From Mercurialis annua (lineage: Eukaryota > Streptophyta > Magnoliopsida > Malpighiales > Euphorbiaceae): a stretch of DNA of 64,000 nt. Shown here one piece after another: positions 36,758 through 48,247 of this stretch. Numbering within the stretch: position 1 is the first letter of the stretch; the number at the start of each line of letters is the position of its first letter. The stretch covers positions 16,432,501 to 16,496,500 of the forward strand of contig NC_065571.1 in NCBI RefSeq assembly GCF_937616625.2. Direction: 5' to 3'. The position numbers were made by a program, and so were the translations under genes. A model generated the notes under the pieces. That model did no database searches and was not told the origin of the DNA. It saw only the letters and a program-made list of their open reading frames with translations.

Positions 36758-37152
36758 GTTACACTTTTAAAATTCTATAAGTTTTAACTTTTCAAATTTC
36801 TATAACTTTTAAATATTAATATTAATTAATAAGAACAATATTAAAAACTAATAAATTAAATTTATATTGAAAATCGTCACCTGATAATTTAGTTAATCTA
36901 AGTGTCCACATATGCTTAATCTTAATTTAGAGCTCAAGATTACAGTTTTTTAATTTATAACTGTTAGACTTTTAAAATTCTATAAGTTTTAACCTTCCAT
37001 ATTTCATAATTTATAAAATATTAATATTAATTAGTAAAAAAATAAATAAACTAAATATCAAATTTATATTGAAAACTACCACTTGGCAATTTATAGTTAA
37101 CCCAAATGTCAAAATATGCTTAATTTTAATTTGGAATTCAAGATTACAGTAT
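36758..37152. repeat. Two tandem ~205-bp AT-rich units
   Basis: Units start GTTACACTTTTAAAATTC (36758) and GTTAGACTTTTAAAATTC (36963) and share later blocks ending AAGATTACAG. A partial copy lies left of the hAT element. This repeat was the hAT target. Confidence 0.75.
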
Positions 37153-37729
37153 ATATAAATATAGATATAGATATATAGATTACTGTCTTTTTCATAATTT
37201 TTTTAAAAAAAAACTTAATGAATAGATAATCCATAAGTTTTGATCAGTACAATAAACAGCAATCAATAGATAATTTTTCTAAAATATCTACCTTAGTTGC
37301 TAGTGAAAAATAATACTCCTAGCCATGTAGGGGTACAACAATTGGTTGCATTAATCACCTTTAAACTTTGGAGTGATGCTTCCGTAGCATATCCAGGATT
37401 TTAAGCCAATTTAACAAATCTACTACCATTTGCCCCTTCAAATTTTGATGGATAAAATGCATTCATTTGCTTCTAGCAAATATAAAGATAGGGCGATACT
37501 AACCAATTCTATCGCATAAATTACTTTATCTTCTAACATAATTAAGTAGGCAGGTTGCCAAAGGACACTACAGATTAGATTCTATGCTTGAAATTGTGCA
37601 CACAATCAGAAGCAAACATCTAATACCTTCCAAAACCATATCATAAGAAAAATGAACATTACCCTTTAATGAAAACTCAAGATGAATCCTCCTTGTATAT
37701 ATACAGTGCATGCTTAGTTGCTTCTAAAA
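37153..37729. other. Intergenic sequence and 3' UTR of the MORF gene
   Basis: No ORF of note. The first ~150 bp are AT-rich (37160-37240); the part nearest the MORF stop is presumed 3' UTR. No polyadenylation site was assigned with confidence. Confidence 0.4.
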
Positions 37730-40337
37730 TCATGCTGAATAGAATTTTCTGACAGGTGCATCCTCATCCCTGTTTGAATTGTAGTTGGGGTAGTTTGATG
37801 GAGCACCTTGTGGAGATATGCCTTCATTACTCGGTACATTCTGATAGTTCTGCTGCATATTCCCTCCCATGTTATTGGACCATCCTGCATTTGGTTGAAA
37901 TCCTCCGGCGTTGTTGGGAGGCATGCTTCCCATGTTGTTTTGAGGCATTCCTCCCATGTTGTTGGGAGGCATGCTTCCCATGTTATTTTGCGGCATTCCT
38001 CCCATATTCTGTGGACGACCCAAATAATTGTTCGGCAGTTGGGGTGGGGGTCCATCCATAAATTTGTTCGGTGGTGGGGGTCCACCCATAAAGTTGTTCG
38101 GCGGTGAGTGTGGTGGTCCACCCATAAAGTTGTTCGGCGGTGGGGGTGGTGGTCCACCCATATAGTTGTTCGGCAATGGGGGTGGCTGCTCACCCCTAAA
38201 GTTGTTCGGTGGTGGGGGTGAGGGTCCACCCATATAGTTGTTAGGAGGCGGCGGAGGTGGCCCACCTGGTCGACCCATGTTGCTCTGTGGCATTCCAGCC
38301 ATGTTAGATGGAGTATTCTGCATGCCCTGATTGGGCATACCCATGTTGGATTGAGAATTCTGGAAGCTTTGGTTACCCATTGGTGGAGTGGTATTCTGGA
38401 AATCGCGGTTCTGCATGCCTTCCCTCCTCCTATCATAGGTAGTAGTAGTACGCCTATCAGGGTTACGAGGACGCTTGTTTCTCTCATTTGCCCTTGCATT
38501 GTTTCTTATCCATTCCTCATGGTACTTGGGATCATATGGAACAGCTTTCCCATCAATGAAAGGTTCCCCTACAGAAGATGCAATATAAAGCTCATATCAC
38601 GAATGACGCAGAGCTTGTAGCTAGTAGTAAACCATAACTGTACATAAGCGCATAAGCACTAATAAAAAAAGGAGCACTATGTTTAAATTGTATAGACGGT
38701 CAAAATGCAAGTTGTTCTGCAAGCCTCATTGCAAATTGGGGAACTAGACACCTTAACATCATACAATTATGACCTACATGAGAGTCACGGATTCATATAA
38801 AGGATAAATGATATTGTTCATCGCATGATATACCTTCATTAAATGCCTCATAAAGCCTTCTTAAAAAAAATCCATAGTTCAGTAAACCAAATAACAAAAT
38901 ATATCTAAGTGCAGTGATTATTAAGAGTGTTGTTATAATAGGGCCCGAAAAAAATGAAAAATTCTTACAAACAAAGAAAAGCTAAATGACATATTAATCT
39001 GTTCTTTTTATTTTTCCAAGTGCAGGACATATTAGGACTCCCATATATTCAGCAGAATAGCTATGTTAAATATATCAAAAAACCAGAAAATCTCACCTCC
39101 ATAATTTTTGTTCTTAACATCCAAGTATGAATCAGGAAGGACCCAACGAACCCTAGGCAATTCTGGGGGAAACCAAACAAAACAAAACCGTCAAACACCA
39201 GACTGACATTACAAACCGTGATACCACACACTTATGCATTTGAAGCTAGACATACCTTTTATTTTGTAAGAGAGCTCTTCGGACACGAGAGCTCCAAATG
39301 CAAAGTAGCATCTATGTGAAACTGAGTAGATTTTCATCCTCGCTTCCTCCTCACTGTCATTAGGACAGCAAAATAATGTATAAGAATCATAACACCTGGA
39401 GTAAAAAAAATCCTTCTAATGGAACAAACTGCTATCAACCATGCACTGATAAAACAAAGACATGACATGAAGGGTACAACTAGAATGACCAAACTAGAAA
39501 TGCAATTATGCAAATAAGATCATAGGTCTCGTAACTAAACAGAATGTGCCCTTCCGGCTCGATTGATACGGGGAATTGATTAAAGAAAAAATGAGAACAA
39601 AAAGCTTAATATTGATCCCAAATGTCAAACTGAAGCCGAATTTAGTAACCTAAGGGTAATAGTCACTAATTTTGAATATGGTATGCAACAATTAGATGAT
39701 CCAGTGAAGCAGTAGACAAGAAAAAGTCATGACCAGCCTAGCATACAACAAAGTGAAGTTGACCGACTTTACCACGTCACCCGTAAACTAAGTCAATCAT
39801 ATTATAACACCTCGTGAAAATAATCGCAAAACAGAAATATTATTATTAAAATATCAACGCATTTGTAATAATTACCAAAACCAAATAAATTTTTTATAAA
39901 TTTAGCTAAATGGGTAATATCCATAAGACAAAAAGATTGCAAATTTAGTAACCATGCCTGCCAACGACAGCAGCGAGGGTTTTGATATAGCTATCAATAA
40001 TTTCATCTCTGGTAGGATCACCCACAGGCGGTTCCATAACAACAAGCCAGTGCTCGAAATCACAGCCGTCGAGCAAAATTGTTTCCTTGGGCGGCCTATT
40101 AGACCAATTAGGAGAAGGATCGTTAAGCGAAGACCTGGTAGCACGGGTCGATAACGAGCGGGTGGAGGCGATAGAAGAGGACGGCAGAGGGAAGTGGACC
40201 GCGGCGGAGAGTGGGCGGATGAGAGTGAAAGAGCGAGAGATGAGTGGTGGTGTTGGGAGTGGAGTGACGGAGCGGCTGAGAAGTGAAAAGATTGTTTGTC
40301 TGTGCAGGAAAGAGCGGGAAATGATCTGTGTCGCCAT
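37730..40337 (-). CDS. MORF8: Multiple organellar RNA editing factor, MORF8/RIP1-like (460 aa, 4 exons)
   Basis: Exons on the minus strand: 40337-39958, 39353-39256, 39162-39097 and 38568-37730; together 1383 nt with an intact frame. Residues 1-70 are Ser/Arg-rich without acidic clusters, as in a mitochondrial/plastid transit peptide. The MORF domain spans about 85-200 ([13 protein letters not shown], then A-R-M-K-I-Y-S-V-S, then [11 protein letters not shown]). The C-terminal half is Pro/Gly/Asn-rich with about seven P-P-P-P-N-N-F/Y-M-G-G repeats. MORF proteins bind PPR proteins and are needed for C-to-U editing of organelle transcripts. Introns 2 and 3 are GT-AG; intron 1 (39957-39354) needs a GC donor (GGCAG|GCATGG) to keep the frame. 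The family assignment is strong; the orthologue number (8) rests on the long Gly/Pro tail. Confidence 0.93.
39354..39957 (-). other. GC-AG intron 1 of the MORF gene
   Basis: Exon 1 ends GTTGGCAG and exon 2 begins TGAGGAGGAAGCG; joined they give the conserved V-V-G-S-E-E-E-A-R. The donor dinucleotide is GC. The nearest GT (six bases further on) would bring a stop soon after the junction. Confidence 0.8.
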
Positions 40338-41104
40338 TACTGGTGCAGAGAGCAAAATAGAGAGGTTTATTAGAGGAGAGTTAGGGTTTAAGATAAACCC
40401 CTTCATTTTAACAAATGTCATTTTTGGTAATAATTATATAACAAAACAGTTTGTACCGTATTATTCGTGCAACAAAACGATGAAGCATTTGACATGTTAG
40501 AATTTTTAATGATAAAAAAACAATAATTTAAGATATTTAATCGTAAATATCATTCGATTATTATAAAATGACATGGTACAAACACCGCGTAAGAGTGAGA
40601 TAAATACTCTAATTTTATCATTTATTTTCTTTTAATTAGAGCAGAAATATGAAAAAATAGACCCGATAAGGGACAAAGGCATTTTTTTGGACAGGTGAAA
40701 AAAAAATAGATGGTGAAGGTATAAAAACTAAAATTCTTTTTATTAAAGGTAGATTCTTTTTTATTTCAGATAGTGCTTTAAAATTCGACCCGATAATGGC
40801 CCACGGTTTCTGATTTGACCGTTTTAACCACCATTCGAACCGGTTTAAAAAAAAATTAATGACGATTAAAACTATGTGGATTAATACTCTCTATCAAAAT
40901 GCAGCAATAGCTTTGCATATGCATACATTAATCAATTATTATATTATATTATATTTAATATATTCATTAGTATTATGTAAATATATTAATTATTTATTAT
41001 ACTAATATTAATATTATATATTTGTTTGTCTCTCATTAATTAAAATTGCAAAAGGAATTTAGAAGATAAAAAAAAAGAAACAATAAGCTAGTGACTAGTG
41101 TAAT
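40338..41104. other. 5' flank of the MORF gene; intergenic
   Basis: 40338-40420 is a purine-rich plus strand typical of a 5' UTR read on the minus strand (TTAGGGTTTAAG nearby). Beyond it lies AT-rich sequence with a short CCCGATAATGGCCCACGG fragment (40790-40807) resembling a hAT-like repeat. No gene is seen. Confidence 0.5.
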
Positions 41105-41674
41105 GGGTTTTTTCCTAAATAATTCCCCTAATAAAACTTATTACCGAAATCGGTCCTCCCGCCCCAATCCGCAAGTATCAATTGCGGATTCATGGTTCAA
41201 TCCATAATTGATACTTGTGGACTCCCCTTAATTGTAATTAAGGCGAGTAATTGATTTCCATGTGGGAATCAATAAAAAAAACCCTCAATTCCCCATATTA
41301 AAAAATAAACCCTTTTTTTATTTTTTTTATTTAAACCAAATATTAATATCTAATTTTTAGTATGTTATTGTCGGAATATTAAAAATGTAAAAATTTATTA
41401 TAATTTAGAATAATGCTATAATTTAAAGATTTTAGTATAATTATATAAATTAGTTGTATTTTAATAAAATGTTAGGGGTTAATCTAATATAGGAAAATAT
41501 TATAAATTCATAATTGCTATAATTTTTTATTATTAGTAAAATGTCGATAAAAATGGTATTTAGTATTTTATTGTCGGAATATTAAAAATGTACAAATTTA
41601 TTATAATTTAGAATAATGCTATAATTTAAATTTTAATAAAATGTTAGGGGTTAGTCTAATATAGAAAAATATTA

Positions 41675-41934
41675 CTCCCTCCGTCCCGTTTAAGAAGTCC
41701 CATATTCTATTTTGGGATGTCCCATTTAAAAAGTCCCATTACTATTTTTAGAATACTTTTCCATTGAATACCCCATTTTACCCTTATTTTAGTTACCTTA
41801 AAAGAGTTTTATGGAAAATTCCACTATCATTAATAGGGGCAAAACATGAAAAAACATGAAAAGACAAGAATAATTAATGTTTTCTTAATCTGTGTGTAAA
41901 GTCAAATGGGACTTCTAAAGTGGGACGGAGGGAG
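41675..41934. mobile_element. Stowaway-type MITE (260 bp)
   Basis: TA target duplication (41673-41674, 41935-41936) and the classic Tc1/mariner-derived ends CTCCCTCCGTCCC / GGGACGGAGGGAG. Confidence 0.95.
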
Positions 41935-42334
41935 TATAAATTTATAATTGTTAGTATAATTTTTTATTATTAGTAAAATGTCGTTAAAAATGCTATACAT
42001 TTGAAATTGCTATCATAATTTGTGGAGACCGGCACGATTTCAAAATTAGTATTGTTGTATTTTGTATGTCAAGTCATGTAAACAATAGTCATGTATTTTG
42101 TAAGTAATTTTTAATATTTTTATTAATGTTCAATTAATAGGTATATGTTAAAATGAATTTATATTTAAATTAATTTTTTTTTAATATATTCAGATTAATG
42201 ATTGGACATTAAATGCCCAATCATTAATCCCAATGATACACCAATCATTGGGAGACAAAACTGTCTCCCAATGATTGGTGTTAGCCCTTAATCATCCGAT
42301 TAAGGGTGATTAGCCCTTAATCGGATGATTAAGG

Positions 42335-42450
42335 GCTTTCAGCATGAATCCGCAAGTATGACTTGCAAATTCATGCATGAATCCGCAAGTATGACTTGCA
42401 AATTCATGCATGAATCCGCAAATATGACTTGCGGATTCATGGATTCATGT
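42335..42450. repeat. Three tandem GAATCCGCAAGTATGACTTGC units
   Basis: About 31-bp units, each itself partly palindromic, near the right arm of the foldback element. Single related motifs occur near its left arm (41168-41215). Confidence 0.85.
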
Positions 42451-42519
42451 GGGAGGAACGGTTTCGATAATATGTTTTATTAGGGGAATTATTTAGGAGA
42501 AAACCCCTAGTGTAATGTT

Positions 42520-42902
42520 TTATTTTGTTTTTTGATGGGGTTTACTCGCCTCGGCTAGCTGAAATAATGGGCATTCGTGAGGTTCTTAGCTGGTTAAAGG
42601 GAAGATCAAATGTTATTGTGGAATCAGATGCGATGGATGTGGTGTTAGAGATCAGGACTCCTAGCTTAGCGGAGTTCGATTTGTTGCTGGAAGATTGTTC
42701 GGAGTTAGCAAAGCAGTTAGATAATGTTTCTTTTTTGTTCGTGAGGCGATCTGCGAATCAAGCCGCGCATGTTCTGGCGCAAAATGCTTGTTCCTTGTCT
42801 GGTCAACAGGAGTGGTTCTGGCACTATCCTGAGTATCTCACAAATGTAACTGCTTTTGATTTGAGTTAATGAAATCACTTTGACATTCAAAAAAAAAAAA
42901 AT
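42520..42902 (+). pseudogene. 5'-truncated LINE: RNase H domain and poly-A tail
   Basis: A 114-codon frame (42525-42869) reads S-P-R-L-A-E-I-M-G-I-R-E-V-L, V-I-V-E-S-D-A and R-R-S-A-N-Q-A-A-H-V-L-A, the LINE-type RNase H domain. It has no ATG start. A 3' tail with a 13-base A run ends at 42901. It directly adjoins the right target duplication of the foldback element. Confidence 0.8.
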
Positions 42903-42951
42903 AGAAACCGATGCAAGTAAAGTGGCAAAAATCATGGGTTAATTTATTTTT

Positions 42952-43810
42952 GAACAAAGGATTACTTTCACCCCTGAACTTGTGTCAAAGTATCAAAAAA
43001 GTCCAAAACTGGAAAATAGGATCACTTATACTCTGAACTTGCGTATTTCGGCTCAAAAACACCCCTCCCCACTCTCACCTCAGAGAGTGAGTTACACTCT
43101 CCGGTTTTAAATAGTGGTTTTCTTTTCAAAGTGGTTTTAACCAAAAAAAAGGTTAAAATGGTGCTTAAAATTTTCAATTTTTTAAAATTAACATATAAAA
43201 CTTTAAAATTAACATATAAAACTTTCAAATTAACATATTAAACTTTCAAATTAATAATTTAATTTAAAACTTTATTTATTTTATTAATAGTATTTAAAAA
43301 TATAAGGACTTTATAGTATATTTTATATTTTTATTTAATTTTATATTAAAAAAAAATGTTTTCCGGCGAGGAGAGCTTGCTCCTCAACTGAGGAGCAGAC
43401 CGAGGAGCTTCTGCTCCTCAGATGAGGAGCAGCGCCTCCTCTTTCATGAGGAGGCTCTGCTCCTCATCAGAAAATTGAGGAGCTGCTGCTCCTCGGAAAA
43501 ACGAGGAGCAGCAGCTCCCAAAAAAAAATTAAAAATATTTTTTGGATAAAAGTCAAAAAAGTCCCTCATTTATTTAATGGTATATTATAATTAATTAGTG
43601 GTAAAATTTGATTAATTAGTGTTGATTATAATTAATTAGTGTAAGAAATGATTAATTTAAATCTCACTCTCCGATTAAGGTGCCACGTCAGCAAAGGGGT
43701 CTTTTTGAGCCGGTTTACACAAGTTCAGGGTATAAGTGATCCGGTTTTCCAGCTTTGAACTTTTTTGATACTTTGACGCAAGTTTGGAGGTGAAAGTGAT
43801 CCTTTATTCT
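42952..43810. mobile_element. Foldback element with long inverted arms (about 860 bp)
   Basis: Arms of about 110 bp: left GAACAAAGGATTACTTTCACC, right the reverse of GGTGAAAGTGATCCTTTATTC. A 9-bp A/T-only repeat TTTATTTTT flanks it (42943-42951, 43811-43819), consistent with a Mutator-like origin but low in information. The middle contains a GAGGAGC palindrome cluster. Confidence 0.7.
43366..43520. repeat. GAGGAGC/GCTCCTC palindrome cluster
   Basis: At least ten alternating GAGGAGC and GCTCCTC words in 155 bp, several forming perfect hairpins such as GAGGAGCAG...CTGCTCCTC. The composition is unlike the AT-rich surroundings. Confidence 0.85.
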
Positions 43811-43819
43811 TTTATTTTT

Positions 43820-44752
43820 TCTAATTTGATACTATATACATATGGATTTTAGCTGAAATTTTTCTTCTTTCTATACTCATTTTGGAAGTAACCATTGATT
43901 AATATCTTGTTTTGGAAGGTCACAATCTTTCATATATAGCAACATTATAATTGCTTGATTTTAGCAAAAGTTAATGTCTTTTATATCCATTTTTGAAATA
44001 ATGGTTGCTTTATGCTTGCGTAGAAGGTGATCAAATTATAGCAAATCTTTCAACATATTTTAGAGAGCATACATAATATATCAAGTGTTGATTGAATCGG
44101 ATGCTGTAAATTTGCGGGTATTTGAGAAAGTTTAAATGAAGAGTGATTGAAGATTGCACTTAATTCGCGAAAAAATTAGTATTTTTTTTATTTTCGTAAG
44201 TAAGGTCTGCGAATCAGGCAGCATATTGTCTGTTCCATATCAGGTCATCGAATTTAGTTTTCAAATTATCCCGAATTTCTTACAAATGTAAATGTTTCAT
44301 ATTCAATTTAATGAGATCCGATGAATTAAAAAAAAATGGCATCAATACGGATCATTTGTTTGAAATTCAGAGTTATTAATAGAACCGGCCGGTTAAACCG
44401 GTCCAATCCGTATTTTTAATTTCCGGTTTAATCTGGATTTTTAATTGCCGATTCAATCCGGTTTTAACAGTCTATTCCGATTGGACAAAATTTCCCGTTC
44501 ATATAGGTTAATTGAACTGAACAAATTGCCAGTTCTTGGTTGAACCGGTTGAACCGGCAAGTTTTAAAACAGTGATTTTCAGTATTTGTGTTTAGAATAT
44601 ATGTTTCTCTTCATCTTCAAAAGTTATACCAAAAGGTTGTGTAAGAAAATTAAAAATGAATTCAAAAATCAAACATTAATTTATTTATTTTTTGAGAAAA
44701 TCAAACATTAAGTTAAAAGCATAAAATATTAAAAAAAAAAAATTAGACATCT
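43820..44752. other. Intergenic, with an old LINE 3' end and a CCGG-rich repeat
   Basis: 44205-44337 is a diverged copy of the LINE 3' end at 42740-42902 (TCTGCGAATCA, then ACAAATGTAA, then poly-A). 44385-44575 has repeated AACCGG words and matching inverted segments, like a degraded hAT-type repeat. No intact gene. Confidence 0.55.
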
Positions 44753-47700
44753 TGTAATACCCCGTAAGTTTGACGTTGCTAAGGTAAACAACAAGCCTCG
44801 TTTTGAATAATTAAAGTGATAGGAATAAAAGATTCTCAGAGAAATTAAACGAAAGGATGCCTGAGTAGGTCGATTTTGGAATTCTAATAATAAAATTGGA
44901 TATTAGAATTTAATAGAAAGAAGTGGAGACGGGACTAAATAAAATCATAAGGAAAAATGCAATAACGAAAAGTTTAAGTCCCGAATTGTAAAATATTATT
45001 TTAATTCTCGGAAAATATAATTTAAGAATTATTGATCGGAATCATTATTTTATTCATAAAGGTAGTAGCGATTAATTGGATATCGATATTTGTTAAGTGA
45101 AGAAATAGACGGAGAAATAAGAAAAATGAGCGATATGACTCGGATCGAGATTTAAGCAATTTAACCAAAATTTATTAAAATAAATTATCAGAAAATAAAA
45201 TAATAAGGTATCAAAATAGTATTATTTATTAGGATATAGATAATATGAAATTTATCGGGTTCAAACGATAAAGCGATAAGAGGACTAAATTGAGCGAAAG
45301 AAAAGCTAAAAAATGAAACAGTTTAAGTCGGCAACTTAAAGGACCAAAATAACACTTTTTTCAACCTACACAAACCCACTAGCATATGAGTATTTGTTCA
45401 TATGAACATAATTTTCAGCAAACCAAATTAGGGAAGAACACCACCTTCTCTAAATTTCCATAAATTTCAAACCCTTGCCGTTTCTTCGTTTTTTATCTGA
45501 TTCGCTTGATTTTTGCGGCGTTGGAACGAGGAAAAGATTTGCTACTGATCAAGGCTTAAATTTAAGGTAAGGATGGCAATTTCCAGTTAGTGTTTTACGG
45601 TTTTTGGGTTGTTTGTGTTGATAGTTTATGATTGATGCTTAAATCATGATTATTTGATGTATAGATGACGGTTTGAGCGAGTTTTGTTGCGTTGGATTGA
45701 GGAAATAAATCTCTATCACCTAAGGGCTGTAATTTAAGGTAAGAAGCTCAATTTTTAGTTAGGGTTTGGAGAATGATGGGCTGTTTGTATTGATCATGAT
45801 TAGAGGTTGAGTTTTTGATGTTTAACGTCATATTTTTGCCATGATAAATGAGTTTTAAGCTAAGAGTGATGGAGAGTTATGAGAGTTGGTTTGTATGTTG
45901 GAATGGGTTTGTGAAGGGTACAATGAAGAGGATAGGGGCTCAGCCACCCCTTCCCGCGCATATCGGGTTTAAAACGCTCTACTCCGACAAAGTATTCCGT
46001 AGTTAAAAATGAGATTAAACAAGCATCGAATACATGTTGAATATGGTTAAGGAAATGATAAAATGTTAATGTTGAGGAATAAAATTTGTCGGCCTAAGTT
46101 ATTAACATAGGATTATAATATTTGGTTTTATGTTTATGAATTAAACGTATAAATGGTTTCAATCCGAGTTTATAAACAATAGTTTGACCTTTTTGTAAGC
46201 AATTGTTATAAAAAACAGCCTCGGTCCGAGATTAATATCTTGAGTTTCGTAACTCCAAATTGAGTTATGTTTGTTGGTACAGAAAATTGCGGATGTTATT
46301 TACAACTGTCTAAGTTTAAGTTTTTCCTAATTCAGTCTCTAAGACGTTCGTTTTGAGCAGAAAATTATATTTCACAGGTTGTTCTGCAGTCCTTGAATCA
46401 GTCCAAGGAAACGACTTCCGGGCTAATTGTTGACACCTTCGGGTGCTATTTTCAGTCTGAGGTCTAAACAAAAGTGTTAGGCAACATTCCAAACTTTAAG
46501 GATATTAATTTTATTTAATAGTCGGACTGTTTTAGATAAATATTTTTGATAGCCGAAGTTGGCTAAAAAAAAAGTTTTCAACAAGTTAGTTAAGTAGAAT
46601 TCTTAATAATTCGTGATATTATCGTATTTGCGTAGACCAATGAGACAACTACTGACGCAGATCAAAACTTAAGGAGCGTGACATCGCTTTACTAATATTG
46701 AAGTATTTTGGATTTCAAGTGGTGGGTACAGTTTATTACTCGTCGATATTTAAGCCAAGTATATTTTATATACTAAAGGTTATATGAATTAAAAGTTATA
46801 TGCTATATGTTTTGATAAGTACGTTATTATTTACGTTTGACACATATGATTGCAAACGTTAGTTGATTATATATTTTAAAAAAGTATATTTGATTTATGT
46901 TTGGTATGTTACGTTCAAATAACATTAAAAATATTATAAACGATTCAAATAATTAGAGTACGGGGAAGGGTAAAGTAAATATGATATGAAATCGAATAGC
47001 GAACAATACACGAAAGAAATATAGTGCATTCCTATATGTACTATTAATTATAATAAATACTCTATGTGTGCATGCTCTATAGATGTATGTTGTAGGATGT
47101 AATGTGGTTTATATGGTCCAAGTATGGATCAAAATAACTATACATAATGATGAAAGCAATTTATAAAGTAACAAATAAATTGTTCTAAGGTATTACCCAA
47201 TAATAATCGTATTGATGCAGTTAACTCGGAGGAATTACCTCGAGACCTGCATCAATTTAAGATATGAGGTTAACTTAGTGGAATTATCTCGGGACCTATA
47301 TCTCACCAGTTAACTCAGTGAATTATATCAAGACTGGACCCAATAATAAAGCACGACCTTATTGACCATAATACTACGTCAATTTGGTTTAAAATATAAT
47401 TTGAACTAAAACTCACCCAAATCGTAAAGTCAAATTATTTGATAAAGTGAGAGAGGTTCATATGATTCGAATAGATTACATCGGTTGCCTTGGCTATTGA
47501 TGTCAGGTGATTAGAACTCATCGGTTGGCTTTACTATCGATGCCATTAGTTGGTTTCGCTATCGATGTCAGGCGTTTAGTTACATCAGTTGGCTTCGCTA
47601 TCGATGTCAGGTGTTTCGGTTACATCAGTGGGCTTTGCCATCGATGTCAGTCGGGTGAAGCTAAAATATTATAAGTTTGAAGTGAAATTATACAGTATAT

Positions 47701-48231
47701 ATGTATGTTTCACGCTATACGTCATATATCGTTTTAAAAATATACGATATAGTAAATTCATACAATAAAGAGATATAAAGTATGATTTGAAAAGAAACGC
47801 TATTTTACATAAAGCGGTTTTAAAATATTTTGACCCTTTATGTAATAGTACTTGTAATATCGTGAACTCAATCGGTTTTATACTGACCCTGTTGTCCATC
47901 CAACTTTTCAGGTTTAATAAATTATGAGTCGAAGAAGGAAGCTTCCGTAGTTTTAACTCCTTGGAGGCAATTTATATGAGATATAAAAGAAGACTTTTAT
48001 TCTAACAGTTCACAGTAGACTAGAGTTTATTTGAACATGTATTTACGTCAAAGCGTTTTAACTCTGATACTTTTGTAAACGGGGTGATACATATTTTATT
48101 AATACGATTATAAATAAATGATTTTTTTGAAAAGCGAAAAATTTACTATATTTTCAGGCTTGCTACAGGTGTTGGAGATACCACTCCCATTTCCTAGCGC
48201 TGATCGAGGCTTATGAATTTGGATCGTGATA
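44753..48231 (+). repeat. Left LTR (3479 bp)
   Basis: Starts TGTAATACCCCGTAAG and ends GGATCGTGATA (the last CA appears mutated to TA) just before the PBS. Holds a candidate leader with donor TAAG|GTAAGG (GT at 45567-45568), a duplicated leader block (about 45500-45620 and 45670-45790), tandem repeats near its 3' end, and CTGACCCTGTTG followed by an acceptor-like TTTTCAG (47884-47911). Confidence 0.8.
47475..47655 (+). repeat. Five ~40-bp tandem units in the left LTR
   Basis: Units of the form ATCGGTTGGCTTCGCTATCGATGTCAGG with drift. An earlier set of three TTAACTCGG-GAATTA-TATC units lies at 47220-47340. Confidence 0.8.
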
Positions 48232-48235
48232 AAGT

Positions 48236-48247
48236 TGGTATCAGAGC
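48236..48247 (+). other. Primer binding site (initiator tRNA-Met)
   Basis: TGGTATCAGAGC, four bases after the LTR end. Confidence 0.88.

Larger units (their letters stand above)
41105..42507. mobile_element. Mutator-like foldback element (1403 bp)
   Basis: 9-bp duplication TAGTGTAAT (41096-41104, 42508-42516). Inverted ends share TCCTAAATAATTCCCCTAAT and the following CCGAAATCGGTCCTCCC. Inside are two ~205-bp tandem copies (about 41358 and 41563), a Stowaway MITE, and repeated GAATCCGCAAGTAT motifs. No transposase. Confidence 0.88.

Noticed and set aside
37714..38499. 261-codon minus-strand frame overlapping the MORF last exon
   Set aside because: It is an alternative frame over a repetitive Pro/Asn exon; the conserved MORF frame ends at 37730 and joins upstream exons in phase.
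43366..43520. CRISPR-like regular repeats
   Set aside because: The words are short, overlapping palindromes without unique spacers, in plant nuclear DNA.
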